A stretch of DNA of 64,000 bases from an uncultured Bacteroidia bacterium (GTDB lineage Bacteria; Bacteroidota; Bacteroidia; Bacteroidales; UBA932), in the NCBI GenBank assembly GCA_902780935.1, contig CACZHP010000024.1:1-64000 (forward strand). Direction: 5' to 3'. Shown one piece after another: positions 45,619-54,386 of the stretch. How positions within the stretch are numbered: position 1 is the stretch's first letter; each line of letters opens with the position of its first letter. The notes beneath the pieces were generated by a model. The model was given only the letters and a program-made list of their open reading frames with translations. It did not search any database and was not told the DNA's origin. Made by a program: the position numbers and the translations under genes.

Positions 45619-46969
45619 AGAATCTATCTACGTCCTTCACGGCATGTGGCAGGGCGAACACGACGACCCTGTCGTAAGGCTCGATCCGGGTTGTGCCGAC
45701 TGCTATCAGCGACTCGCTGCCCCGGATGACTCCTCCGATGACCGAGTCCTTCGGGAACGTGAGGTCTTTGAGCTGACCCTTCGTTATGGCGCTGCCGGCC
45801 GGGACTGTGAACTCCAGTATCTCCGCATCTGTCCCGCTCATGTATTTCACGAGGCGGGCCTTTCCGCTCAGGGTGAACTTGAACAGCCTTCCAGCCGTGA
45901 TGAGTTTCTTGTTGATGACGGAATCCACACCCATTTCCTCGGCGAGGTGGATATATTCGATGTTCTCGACCTCGGCGATGGTCCTCTCGATCCCGAACTT
46001 CTTGGCCGAGACGCATGCCAGCACGTTAGCCTCATCCTTGCCGGTCAGGGCCAGGAAGGCGTCGAAGTCCTTGACACCCTCCTCGACGAGGAGCTCAGAG
46101 TTGCGGCCGTCACCGACGACGACGATGACGTTGTCGGGAAGCTTCTCGGAAAGGTACATCGCCCTTTCCCTGTCCTTCTCGAGGATCTTTACCATGCTGA
46201 TCTTCCTGCTGAGCTGCTCGGCGGCCAGCTCGGCGATCTTGGAGCCTCCCAGGATCAGCACCTTGTCCGTCTCCACGTTGCTCTTTCCGAGGAACTTCAT
46301 CAGGAAACGCATCCCCTCGCGGGTGGCGATGATGAACACCAGATCGTGGTATAGAAGTTTCGTGTCGAACTTCGGCATTATGGTCTTGCCGTTTCTGGAA
46401 ATGGCGATCACACGGAACTGGAGCTCGTCCTTGGAGGCGATGGCGGCGAACTCGGCTATTTTCATATCCAGCAGGGGAGAGTCCTCCTCAAGCTTGAACA
46501 CTTCCACCTGGAGCTTTCCCCTCGCGAAATCCATCGAGTCGGATGATGAGGAATGCTTCAGCAGCTCGAAGATCTCGTCAGCGGCCAGTTTCTCCGGGCA
46601 GAACATGAGTTCTATTCCCATCTGCTTGAACAAGAGCTTGTTTTCAGGCGAGAGGAAATCAGGGTCGTCTATCCTGGCGGTCACTTTCTTGGCTCCCAGG
46701 TTCTTTGCCAGCAGGGCGCTCACGATATTGACATCCTGAGGCACGAACGGCACGACGGATATGAACAGATCGGCATCCTGGACCTGCGCCTCCCGCAAGA
46801 TGTGAAGGGATGAGGGCTGGCCTTCGATGGCGATCACGTCCGCTATGGAGGTGATGTTATGGAGCCTCTGGGGGTTGTCGTCGATTATCGTGATGTCGTT
46901 TGCCTCCTTGCTCAGCATCTTCGCGAGGTGGGACCCGATCTCGCCGGCTCCTTGGATGACGATCTTCAT
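45611..46969 (-). CDS. trkA: Trk system potassium uptake protein TrkA
   Basis: A 452-residue cytoplasmic regulator of the TrkH/TrkG K+ channel. It holds two TrkA-N domains: the first starts MKIVIQGAGEIGSHLAKMLS with the GxGxxG loop and acidic IDDNPQRL, the second VLILGGSKIAELAAEQLSRK. Each is followed by a TrkA-C domain. No trkH was found in the window. Its start overlaps the GT2 stop by 4 bp. Confidence 0.94.
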   Translation of the reverse strand: MKIVIQGAGEIGSHLAKMLSKEANDITIIDDNPQRLHNITSIADVIAIEGQPSSLHILREAQVQDADLFISVVPFVPQDVNIVSALLAKNLGAKKVTARIDDPDFLSPENKLLFKQMGIELMFCPEKLAADEIFELLKHSSSSDSMDFARGKLQVEVFKLEEDSPLLDMKIAEFAAIASKDELQFRVIAISRNGKTIMPKFDTKLLYHDLVFIIATREGMRFLMKFLGKSNVETDKVLILGGSKIAELAAEQLSRKISMVKILEKDRERAMYLSEKLPDNVIVVVGDGRNSELLVEEGVKDFDAFLALTGKDEANVLACVSAKKFGIERTIAEVENIEYIHLAEEMGVDSVINKKLITAGRLFKFTLSGKARLVKYMSGTDAEILEFTVPAGSAITKGQLKDLTFPKDSVIGGVIRGSESLIAVGTTRIEPYDRVVVFALPHAVKDVDRFFK

Positions 46970-48072
46970 ATTCGTTTTCTTAAATATTCAAATATACCAT
47001 TTCCTTTTATCATTGCCAAAGGAATGATCCAACGGGGGAACAGGACCGGTGGTTCCACCCCTTTGTGGGAGGAAAGGAAGCCGACGAGTTCCTCCTCGGT
47101 CACCTTGGAGGAGAGTCTGGCGGCCTCGAAATGGGCGTCGCGGACAGCCTTGAACAGCTTTGGTTTTCCGGTGAAGAGGTACACGAGTGAGGACAATACG
47201 TCCAATCGGCCTCTGAAGAGGATAAGCTTCCTGGCTTCGCGCGACCCTTTCCTGGCCGCCAGATCGGCCGGTGAGCTGGCGGCTTCCCTGAGGGCATAGG
47301 TCTTCGCGAGGTTGTTCTGAAGCATCAGGAGATTGTTGCGATAGTTGAGCTTGAGTTTCCAGGGGGATTCGTTCGGCAGGGTGCCGCCGCCGACATGATA
47401 GACGACGGACTGGGGGACGACCCATATCGACTTTCCTTCGAGCTGGAGTCTCCAGCACAGGTCGATCTCCTCCATGTGGGCGAAGAACCTCTCGTCAAGA
47501 CCTCCCATTCTCTCATATTCCCTGGCCCGGACCATCAGGCAGGCACCAGTGGCCCAGAAGACCTTGGCGGGCGTGTCGTACTGCCCAGAGTCTTTTTCCA
47601 GGCGCTTAAGAACCCTTCCCCGGCAGAATGGATAGCCAAATCTGTCGATAAGGCCTCCGGCGGCCCCGGCGTACTCGAAGCTCTCCTTGTCCTGCCAGGA
47701 GTGGAGCTTCGGGGCGCAGGCGGCGCAGTCAGGATGGGTGTCCATCCAGCTTATGAGGGGTTCCAGCCAGCCTTGCGGGACTTCGATGTCGGAGTTGATA
47801 AGGACGAAATATTCCAGGTCGCCTGCCTCCGGCATCTCAGTAAGAGCCTTGAAAGCGCGGTTGTACCCTCCGGTGAACCCGTAGTTTTTCTCGAAGGGTA
47901 ATGTCTTGATATTCGGGAACTTCTCATTGACCATCCGGACGGACCCATCAGTCGAGCCGTTATCGGCCACGACCACCTCGGCCCCCTCCGGCATCGAAGC
48001 CGACAGGCCCGGAAGGAACCTCTCCAGGAACTCCTTCGTATTCCAGTTGAGTATGACTACCGCGGTTCTCAT
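46966..48072 (-). CDS. Glycosyltransferase family 2, rhamnosyltransferase-like
   Basis: A 368-residue GT-A enzyme: TAVVILNWNTKEFLERFLPG, VVADNGSTDGS, then YFVLINSDIEVPQGWLEPLI as the metal site and GGLDERFFAHMEEIDLCWRL as the catalytic block, typical of GT2 rhamnosyltransferases. A hydrophobic C-terminal region may bind membrane. It is cotranscribed with trkA, not with either glycan cluster. Confidence 0.9.
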   Translation of the reverse strand: MRTAVVILNWNTKEFLERFLPGLSASMPEGAEVVVADNGSTDGSVRMVNEKFPNIKTLPFEKNYGFTGGYNRAFKALTEMPEAGDLEYFVLINSDIEVPQGWLEPLISWMDTHPDCAACAPKLHSWQDKESFEYAGAAGGLIDRFGYPFCRGRVLKRLEKDSGQYDTPAKVFWATGACLMVRAREYERMGGLDERFFAHMEEIDLCWRLQLEGKSIWVVPQSVVYHVGGGTLPNESPWKLKLNYRNNLLMLQNNLAKTYALREAASSPADLAARKGSREARKLILFRGRLDVLSSLVYLFTGKPKLFKAVRDAHFEAARLSSKVTEEELVGFLSSHKGVEPPVLFPRWIIPLAMIKGNGIFEYLRKRI

Positions 48073-48143
48073 CTTACGCGAAAATAAGAAAAAAACTTTC
48101 TTCTATTCAGAATAATGACTAACTTGTGGACAAAACGATAGCT

Positions 48144-50239
48144 ATGAGCAAAAGAATCCTGTCCTTTCTGGCTTGCTTGATCATATTGTATTCTTCATTA
48201 TATGGTCAGGACGTCCGTTCACTTTCCTGGTCGTACAAGCCTTATCCTGACGTCGAGACACCTTGGACTAAGGCTCCCGCAGGCTACAAACCTGTCTATC
48301 TTGCCAATTTCGCGAGGCATGGGAGCCGTTACCTTATCTCCGGCGACACCTACACCAAGCCTTTGGAGGTCCTTGAGGCCGCCGGCAGGGCAGGATCTTT
48401 AACCGAGACTGGCAAAGCCTTGCTGGAATTGGCATGCTTCTTCCGAGAGGCGGACGCGAGCATCGGCATATCATGGAGAGAACTATAGCCAGATATCCCG
48501 AAATCTTCTCGGGAAATGATTGTAAGATAGATGTTTACACATCCACGATCCAGAGATGTATCATGAGTATGGCGTATAGTCTTGACGCTATCACGGCAAA
48601 GAATCCAAAGGTCAGGTACGACCGCCATTGCGGCACGAAGATCCAAGCCGAGGTTTTCAATTCATATCCTGTCTCGGCTGCCTCCCATGAATACGGCCGG
48701 ATTCTAAGCGACAAGCTTATTGATGAGGAAGCCGGCGAGGCCTTGATCGACAAGATATTCACTTACAGAGGGGCGGACAAGAATAAGTATCTTGATCCGG
48801 TGACTCGGAAACGGATGGTGAGATGGCTTTGGGAGCTCACTATCGACAACGCCCTTAATGACGAATTGGGGGTTGACCTCTACAAGTATTTTACTTACAA
48901 TGATTTCTATAGCACATGGAAGTCGAATAACCTAAGGGAGTATTTCTCCATAGGTCCATCCGAAGAATATGGTGAGATCGTCCGCAATGAGGCTTCTGTG
49001 ATTTTGAGGCACATGATAGAACACGCTGACAGAGCTCTTGCGGGAGGAGAGTACAAGGCGACGCTGAGGTATGGCCACGACACGCAGATCGCTCCGCTGG
49101 CGGTTGAGATGGACATCGAGGGCTGTTGCTCTCCCGTCGCTGATTTGGACAATCTCGCTTCACATTGGATGTTGGAGAACGCCTGTCCCATGGGAGCCAA
49201 TATCCAGATGGTGTTTTTCAAGAAAAAGGGTTCCAAAGACATACTGGTCAAGGTCCTTCTCAATGAGAACGAATGCCGGATAGCCGGAGTGAAGGCGGAC
49301 AGATGGCCCTTCTACAATTGGTCCGACCTTCGGGCTCATTACATGGAGTCCATAGAGAAAGGTCCTGATTTCAACAGGGGAGGATGGCAGGTTGAGAAAG
49401 TCCAGGATGGCCTTGTGTACAAGCGCTATAGCGGTGTCGAACCTATCTCCGGAGTCCATCAGCTTGTGTATGCGGTGGATGTGGATATGAACAATCCCCG
49501 CTACTCTCTCAAATTCGGTATCGAGGAAGGCCGGATGGCTACCTCTGACGCTTTCAGGAAAGCGGGAGCTGTAGCCACGATCAACGCCACTTATGAGAGA
49601 GTGTCGTCGTTTATCAAGGTGGATGGAAAAACCTACAACAACATTGACAGTGATGTCGTTCCGGTCAACGGGACTCCCGCGCAGTGGAAGACCGACTGCT
49701 CGATCAGCACCGACGGCAGGAATGTGAAGATTGAGTACACTGGCAAGGACATGACGATTGAGGAGCGCAGGGAGGCTTTCTCAAATCTCAGTTATCCGAA
49801 TATTTTCGGATGCTCACCGATGCTCATAGACGGGTATATCCCGGTCGGCAAGTATTTCGCTGCCACAAGTCTCTCAGACGAGCAAGTCGGCAAACTCAAT
49901 TATGAGGATCCTCTACGTCACCAGGGCGTGCGCCATCCCAGGACAGCTGTCGCGACGACAGAAGATAATCACCTCATCTTGATAGTCGTGGACGGACGCC
50001 GCCCAGGAATAGCTGAGGGAATGAACGCGTTTGAGCTTACTTCCTTTATAGAGAATCACTTCCATCCCCAGCAGGCTATGAATCTGGATGGAGGTGGATC
50101 TACCACGATGTGTGTTAAGGGTCAAGGATCGCGGGAGACAAATGTGGTGAATTATCCTTCCGGGTCAAATACTTTCAAGCATGACAAAGAGAGGAAGGTC
50201 GTGACCCACATCCATGTCTTGGACAACGCCGGCAATTAG
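48144..50239 (+). pseudogene. Histidine acid phosphatase - phosphodiester glycosidase fusion, frameshifted
   Basis: The first frame (from ATG 48144) codes a signal peptide (MSKRILSFLACLIILYSSLY) and the phosphatase motif FARHGSRYL, with RHG at about 48315-48323, and stops at 48488. A second frame, open from before 48434 to 50239, continues the phosphatase (MLLPRGGREHRHIMERTIAR, then the catalytic HD in YGHDTQIAPLA at 49076-49081). After about 49,430 comes a NAGPA-type phosphodiester glycosidase domain with NLDGGGSTTMCV. The frames must be joined near 48,405-48,434. Full length would be about 700 residues in the periplasm. The phosphatase half resembles inositol-polyphosphate phosphatases. Confidence 0.85.
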
Positions 50240-50283
50240 TTTTTCCCACATAATTAATCCTATTTTCGTGGATTACAAGTAGC

Positions 50284-50817
50284 TTATTCGGCGTCTTTGT
50301 GGCAGTCGCCGTGGTGGCAGCAGTCGCCGTCGCCATGGTGCTTGCAGGGGTGTCCCTTCTGGAGTTCCTTCTCGGTCGCGTCGCGGACGGCGATAACCTT
50401 ACCGGAGAAGTTGAGGGTCTTTCCAGCCATCGGGTGGTTGAAGTTCATGGTGACTTTGCTGTCGGTGACCTCGTGGACTATGCCATTTACCACCTGACCC
50501 GCGTCATTCATCATAGGAATCATCTTTCCGACAACCAGGAGGTCGTCCCTGACTTTTCCGTCAATCATGAAGGCCTCCTTCGGGAGAGCGACAAGCATCC
50601 TCTCATCGAAGGTGCCGTAGCCCTCCTCGGGAGTCAGGGTGAAGGCGAATTCCTCGCCGGGCTCTTTGCCCTCGACCTCGCTCTCGAACTTGGGGAGAAG
50701 CATTCCGGTACCATGGATGTAATCAAGGGGACGTGTCTCGTCGGCCTTGTCAGCCAGGGCTCCGTCCACGATCAGCTCGTAGGTCAGGCTGACAACTTTG
50801 TTCTTTTCTGCTTTCAT
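50284..50817 (-). CDS. slyD: SlyD-type FKBP peptidyl-prolyl isomerase
   Basis: A 177-residue protein: VSLTYELIVDGALADKADET, then PLDYIHGTGMLLPKFESEVE and the inserted-in-flap chaperone domain (PKEAFMIDGKVRDDLLVVGK). The C-terminus is rich in His and Cys (CKHHGDGDCCHHGDCHKD), a metal-binding tail used in nickel delivery. It catalyses proline isomerisation and has chaperone activity. A repeat copy lies in its leader. Confidence 0.94.
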   Translation of the reverse strand: MKAEKNKVVSLTYELIVDGALADKADETRPLDYIHGTGMLLPKFESEVEGKEPGEEFAFTLTPEEGYGTFDERMLVALPKEAFMIDGKVRDDLLVVGKMIPMMNDAGQVVNGIVHEVTDSKVTMNFNHPMAGKTLNFSGKVIAVRDATEKELQKGHPCKHHGDGDCCHHGDCHKDAE

Positions 50818-50840
50818 AAAATATTTATCTCAGTATTAAT

Positions 50841-50867
50841 AGATTCTTCGCTTCGCTCAGAATGACA
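50841..50867. repeat. Copy of the TCATTCTGAGCGAAGCGAAG repeat between pmbA and slyD
   Basis: AGATTCTTCGCTTCGCTCAG followed by AATGACA is the reverse complement of the family. Read in gene direction it starts 4 bp after the pmbA stop and points toward slyD. Confidence 0.9.
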
Positions 50868-50871
50868 TTCC

Positions 50872-52242
50872 TCAGGCACTGAAGTCAACGTCCTTGAAGA
50901 CTAAGGTCGGGATGACCTTCGACTTGCAGGTGCGGGCGTCATCTCCGGCGGCAAGCAGGTTGTTCCACAGGGTCAGCAGGTTGCCCGTGATGAGGGTTTC
51001 CCTGACCGGATGGACAATCTTTCCGTCCTTGAACAAAAACCCTTCCACACCGAAAGAAAAATCGCCGGTGGCGGAGTTGCTGTTGCCTCCGTTGAACCCT
51101 GTGACAAGGATCCCGTCGCCAGCGAGAGCCATTAGCGCGTCCCTGTCCATCCTCGAAGGCTTGTCCATGCCAGGCGCCACGCATGGCTCCAGGACAGGAC
51201 GGATGACATCCTCAATGGTGGGAGCTATCCCCATCTTCCTGGACATGTAGGTGTTGACGAAATATTCCTTGACGACCCCGTTCTGGATGACGGGGGTCTC
51301 CCTCGCCGCCACTCCTTCGGAGTCAAATAGTTTCGAACCGGGTTGCCCTATTGCCAAAGGCATGTCCTTCAGGGTCATCCATTCGGGAAAAACTTTCTTG
51401 CCGAGGGTGTCCAGAAGGAAGGAGTTCTTCTGCTGCAGGGCGAAGGCTCCCAGGGCGGAGGTGAGGGGAGTGACCAGCCTAGAGGAATTCTCGCTGTCGA
51501 GGACCATGGTATATTTCCCGGAAGGAATCTTCTTTGGGCCGATCTGCGCCATGGCCCTTTGATAAGCGGTCTCGGAGCAGGTCGCGATCTGAAGGTCTTC
51601 CAACTTTGGCTTGGAGTCCCACCAATAGCCGCTGTAGCGGTTGCCGTCAGCGTCTTTGACTGTCGATTCGACGCCGTATTCAAAGGAGGTCTCGGTGTGG
51701 CGGCAGCAAAGGCCGTTAGAGTCCAGGGTCAAAGTGTCGTAAATGGAGTCTGAATACTCTCCCTCCTCGGAGATCAGTCCTTCGCCCTTATGTCTCTCGA
51801 ACACAGAAGCATCCATCGCCATCTTCAGCCTCTCTGAAGATGTCAGGGAAGGGTAGGAGGGATCATACAGCCCAAGTTCCTTTCCGGTCTTGGCGTCCTT
51901 GGCGGTCCTTTCCGGGTCTGGGAGATCCCTGCAGGGATCCTCGGCGAGCATTCTGACGGTGGCGATAGATTTGGCCAGGAAGTCATCCAACTCGCTTTCG
52001 ACCAATCGGTTCGTGGAAAAAGAACCGTATTTCCCATCAGCGAAAAGGCAGACACTCATCGAACGGTCCAGGCAGTGGCTCACCTTGTCCAGCACGCCGT
52101 CGAGGGTCCCGAACAGTTCCATGAGGCTCTTGTTCAGAGTCACCCTGACCTTGGACGCTCCAAGGGCAAGCGCTTTCTCGACACATTTGTCAGCTATCCT
52201 TATCTCCTCAGCCGACAACATTCCGGTTATATTCTCTTCCAT
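50872..52242 (-). CDS. pmbA: TldE/PmbA subunit of the TldD-TldE protease
   Basis: The start is ATG 52242 (MEENITGMLSAEEIRIADKC), preceded by GGAGGAGAATAGGT and lying just after the tldD stop; the frame is open upstream only within tldD. The 456-residue protein lacks the zinc motif and pairs with TldD. Typical parts are YTMVLDSENSSRLVTPLTSA and GVVKEYFVNTYMSRKMG. The heterodimer degrades unfolded peptides and matures some ribosomal peptides. Confidence 0.92.
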   Translation of the reverse strand: MEENITGMLSAEEIRIADKCVEKALALGASKVRVTLNKSLMELFGTLDGVLDKVSHCLDRSMSVCLFADGKYGSFSTNRLVESELDDFLAKSIATVRMLAEDPCRDLPDPERTAKDAKTGKELGLYDPSYPSLTSSERLKMAMDASVFERHKGEGLISEEGEYSDSIYDTLTLDSNGLCCRHTETSFEYGVESTVKDADGNRYSGYWWDSKPKLEDLQIATCSETAYQRAMAQIGPKKIPSGKYTMVLDSENSSRLVTPLTSALGAFALQQKNSFLLDTLGKKVFPEWMTLKDMPLAIGQPGSKLFDSEGVAARETPVIQNGVVKEYFVNTYMSRKMGIAPTIEDVIRPVLEPCVAPGMDKPSRMDRDALMALAGDGILVTGFNGGNSNSATGDFSFGVEGFLFKDGKIVHPVRETLITGNLLTLWNNLLAAGDDARTCKSKVIPTLVFKDVDFSA

Positions 52243-52244
52243 AC

Positions 52245-53735
52245 CTATTCTCCTCCTACAGTCAGATTGTTCACGAGCACGGTCGGGATCCCGCATGAGA
52301 CCGGGCAACTCTGCCCTTTCCCGCAAGTCCAAGCCCCGTCGTCCACCTTGGGGTCGTTCCCGACCGCCGTTATGTCGGCCAGGGCCTGCGGACCGTTGCC
52401 TATTATATTAATATCCTTGACAGGCATCGTCAGGCGCCCGTCCTCAATCAGGAAGCCGCTCTTGACGAAGAAGGTGAAGTCGCCCTCGCCGATCTGGACC
52501 TGCCCGTTGCTGAACTGGTCAACGTATATTCCTTTCTTCACGGAGGCGATTATGTCTTCTTTGGTGGACTTGCCCCCGAGCATGTAAGTGGCTCTCATCC
52601 TTGGAATTGGGGCGTACCTGAAGCTTTCCCTGCGGCCGTTCCCGGTGGGAGCTACACCGAAATGGGCGGCGCTTATCCGGTCGTGGAGATATGACTCAAG
52701 CACTCCGTTCCTGACCATGAAGGTGTTCTGCCCGGGAACTCCCTCGTCATCAAAATTGACGGCGCCTCGGTTGCCTGGGATAGTCCCGTCATCGACAATC
52801 GAGATCTCCTCTCGGCAGACTTTCTCCCCGATCCTTCCGCTGAAAATGGATTGGCCCTTCCGGTTGAAATCAGCCTCGAAAGCGTGACCCATGGCCTCGT
52901 GGAGGAGAATTCCGGAGGCTCCGGCACCCATGACAACGGGCATTTTCCCGCCTTTTGGCCTTTTCGCCGCGAAGCGCTCGTCGATGCCTTTGACAGCCTC
53001 GCCGGCGATGTCGTCGAGAAGCCCTTCAGTCAGCATCTCCGCTCCTGTGCGGAAACTCCTGGAGACGGTCTTGTTCTCGACTTTCCCGTCCTGGCCGAAA
53101 ACGACTGAGACGGCTATTGTACCCATGGGACGGGTGTCGAAGGTGAGTTCGCCGAGGGAGTTGTACATCATGATGTCGCTGACTTGGCTGGAGAGGGAGA
53201 CGATGACTTTGAGGACCCTGGGGTCCCCGGCGCTGATCTTCCTCTGCAGCTTCTCCATGTAAGGAACGAACCCGCTCGTCTCCGCTGCCCTCCAATCTCG
53301 CTCGAACGGATAGTAGTCGTTAGGTGTGGCCGGACCGACCTTTGACCCCGGCCGCGTCCATTCTCGCTTCGCTTCGCTCGCTGCGGCTGAGTACGGCCGG
53401 TGGCCAAGGTCGGCTCCGGCAGGCCTACATCTTCCTCCTTGAGCGATCATTGAAGCCGCTTTGACGGCATCCCGCATTGAACGGGCATCCGTGCTCTCGG
53501 AGTAGGCGTAGCCGGTGCGGTCGTCTTTAAGGACACGTATTCCGATTCCGTAATCGATATGGAAGCCTCCCGAGGACACGATACCGTCCCTCAGCAGCAG
53601 CTCATGGTAAGTGGTATTCTCAAAAAACAGGTCGCAGTAACTGCCTCCCTTCTTGATTCCCAAACCCGTCAGCTCCTCAAGCGTCCCGGGCGTGACCTGG
53701 AACAAGTCCAGGTAGTAACTCTCTGGATTAAACAT
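52245..53735 (-). CDS. tldD: TldD metalloprotease subunit
   Basis: A 496-residue catalytic subunit. The zinc site is HEAMGHAFEAD (HExxxH), with the usual GRIGEKV and DDGTIPGNRGAVNFDDEGVP that follow. The N-terminal part has GGSYCDLFFENTTYHELLLR. Between about residues 110 and 140 there is an extra segment (HRPYSAAASEAKREWTRPGS) not seen in relatives and coded by a 53-bp repeat. The stop is 2 bp before pmbA, and the start overlaps the zeta-like kinase by 8 bp. Confidence 0.94.
   Translation of the reverse strand: MFNPESYYLDLFQVTPGTLEELTGLGIKKGGSYCDLFFENTTYHELLLRDGIVSSGGFHIDYGIGIRVLKDDRTGYAYSESTDARSMRDAVKAASMIAQGGRCRPAGADLGHRPYSAAASEAKREWTRPGSKVGPATPNDYYPFERDWRAAETSGFVPYMEKLQRKISAGDPRVLKVIVSLSSQVSDIMMYNSLGELTFDTRPMGTIAVSVVFGQDGKVENKTVSRSFRTGAEMLTEGLLDDIAGEAVKGIDERFAAKRPKGGKMPVVMGAGASGILLHEAMGHAFEADFNRKGQSIFSGRIGEKVCREEISIVDDGTIPGNRGAVNFDDEGVPGQNTFMVRNGVLESYLHDRISAAHFGVAPTGNGRRESFRYAPIPRMRATYMLGGKSTKEDIIASVKKGIYVDQFSNGQVQIGEGDFTFFVKSGFLIEDGRLTMPVKDINIIGNGPQALADITAVGNDPKVDDGAWTCGKGQSCPVSCGIPTVLVNNLTVGGE
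53348..53400. repeat. 53-bp inverted-end repeat inserted in frame in tldD
   Basis: The segment begins CCGGCCG and ends CGGCCGG (perfect inverted ends) and has a TCTCGCTTCGCTTCGCTCGC core like the other repeats. Read in frame it codes PYSAAASEAKREWTRP. It lies where relatives have a short surface loop. Confidence 0.7.
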
Positions 53736-54348
53736 TCCTCTTCTTTCCTTCTTCTCTCAATTCTTTCTCGTACTCGTAATTCACCGACTTGATCTTTCCG
53801 AAAGTCTCAGGATTCCTCACGGTGATCCCCGCATCCGAACTCTCAGCCACGATCTCGAGCCTGTCCTCGGAGTTGTCGCACAGGATCCACCTGTCGCACA
53901 GGGGCATGAAGTCCCTGAACAGGTAGTGGAGCCCCACGCTGTAACGTCTGCGGATGGTCTCCTCCTTGATGTTGTGCCCTCCGGCCGCCACCCTTGCCTT
54001 GACTCTCGCGACGGCGAGGTCAGGGGAGTTGAGCCAAAGGTAGAGGATAGTCACGAAATAACCGCTCTCCTGGGCATCCTTTATCATCTTCAGCATTGAC
54101 CTTGTGGCCAGGGTTGTCTCTATGGCAAAATCGGCCCGCCTCTCCAGAAGGCGCCTCATTTTAAGGAGCATGTACCGGCTGGCGCCGACTGAGGCCTTCT
54201 CCGGACTGAACGGTGAGAGACTTTTCGCGAACTCGTCGGAATTGACAAACTCGCTGCAGCCGAGCAGCTCTGGCAGCACCGCATAAGAAGCTGTCGTCTT
54301 GCCGGAGCCGTTGCAGCCGGATATGATGAAAAGCCGTGGCATTGTCAT
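53728..54348 (-). CDS. Zeta-toxin-like P-loop kinase
   Basis: A 206-residue protein. Walker A is GCNGSGKTTAS (residues about 10-20), FVNSDEFAKSLSPF is the zeta-family Asp block, ASRYMLLKMRRLLERRADFA with IETTLATRS binds the substrate, and RVKARVAAGGHNIKEETIRR supplies the lid arginines. Zeta toxins phosphorylate UDP-N-acetylglucosamine. No epsilon-like antitoxin gene is beside it, so it may be a house-keeping kinase instead. Its stop overlaps the tldD start by 8 bp. Confidence 0.82.
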   Translation of the reverse strand: MTMPRLFIISGCNGSGKTTASYAVLPELLGCSEFVNSDEFAKSLSPFSPEKASVGASRYMLLKMRRLLERRADFAIETTLATRSMLKMIKDAQESGYFVTILYLWLNSPDLAVARVKARVAAGGHNIKEETIRRRYSVGLHYLFRDFMPLCDRWILCDNSEDRLEIVAESSDAGITVRNPETFGKIKSVNYEYEKELREEGKKRNV

Positions 54349-54386
54349 GCAAAAATACTAAATTCGCGTCAATAGGCAGCTATTCA

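Noticed and set aside
45786..46739. A 317-codon Ser-rich frame antisense to trkA
   Set aside because: Its composition is that of a reverse-strand shadow, and trkA is complete on the other strand.
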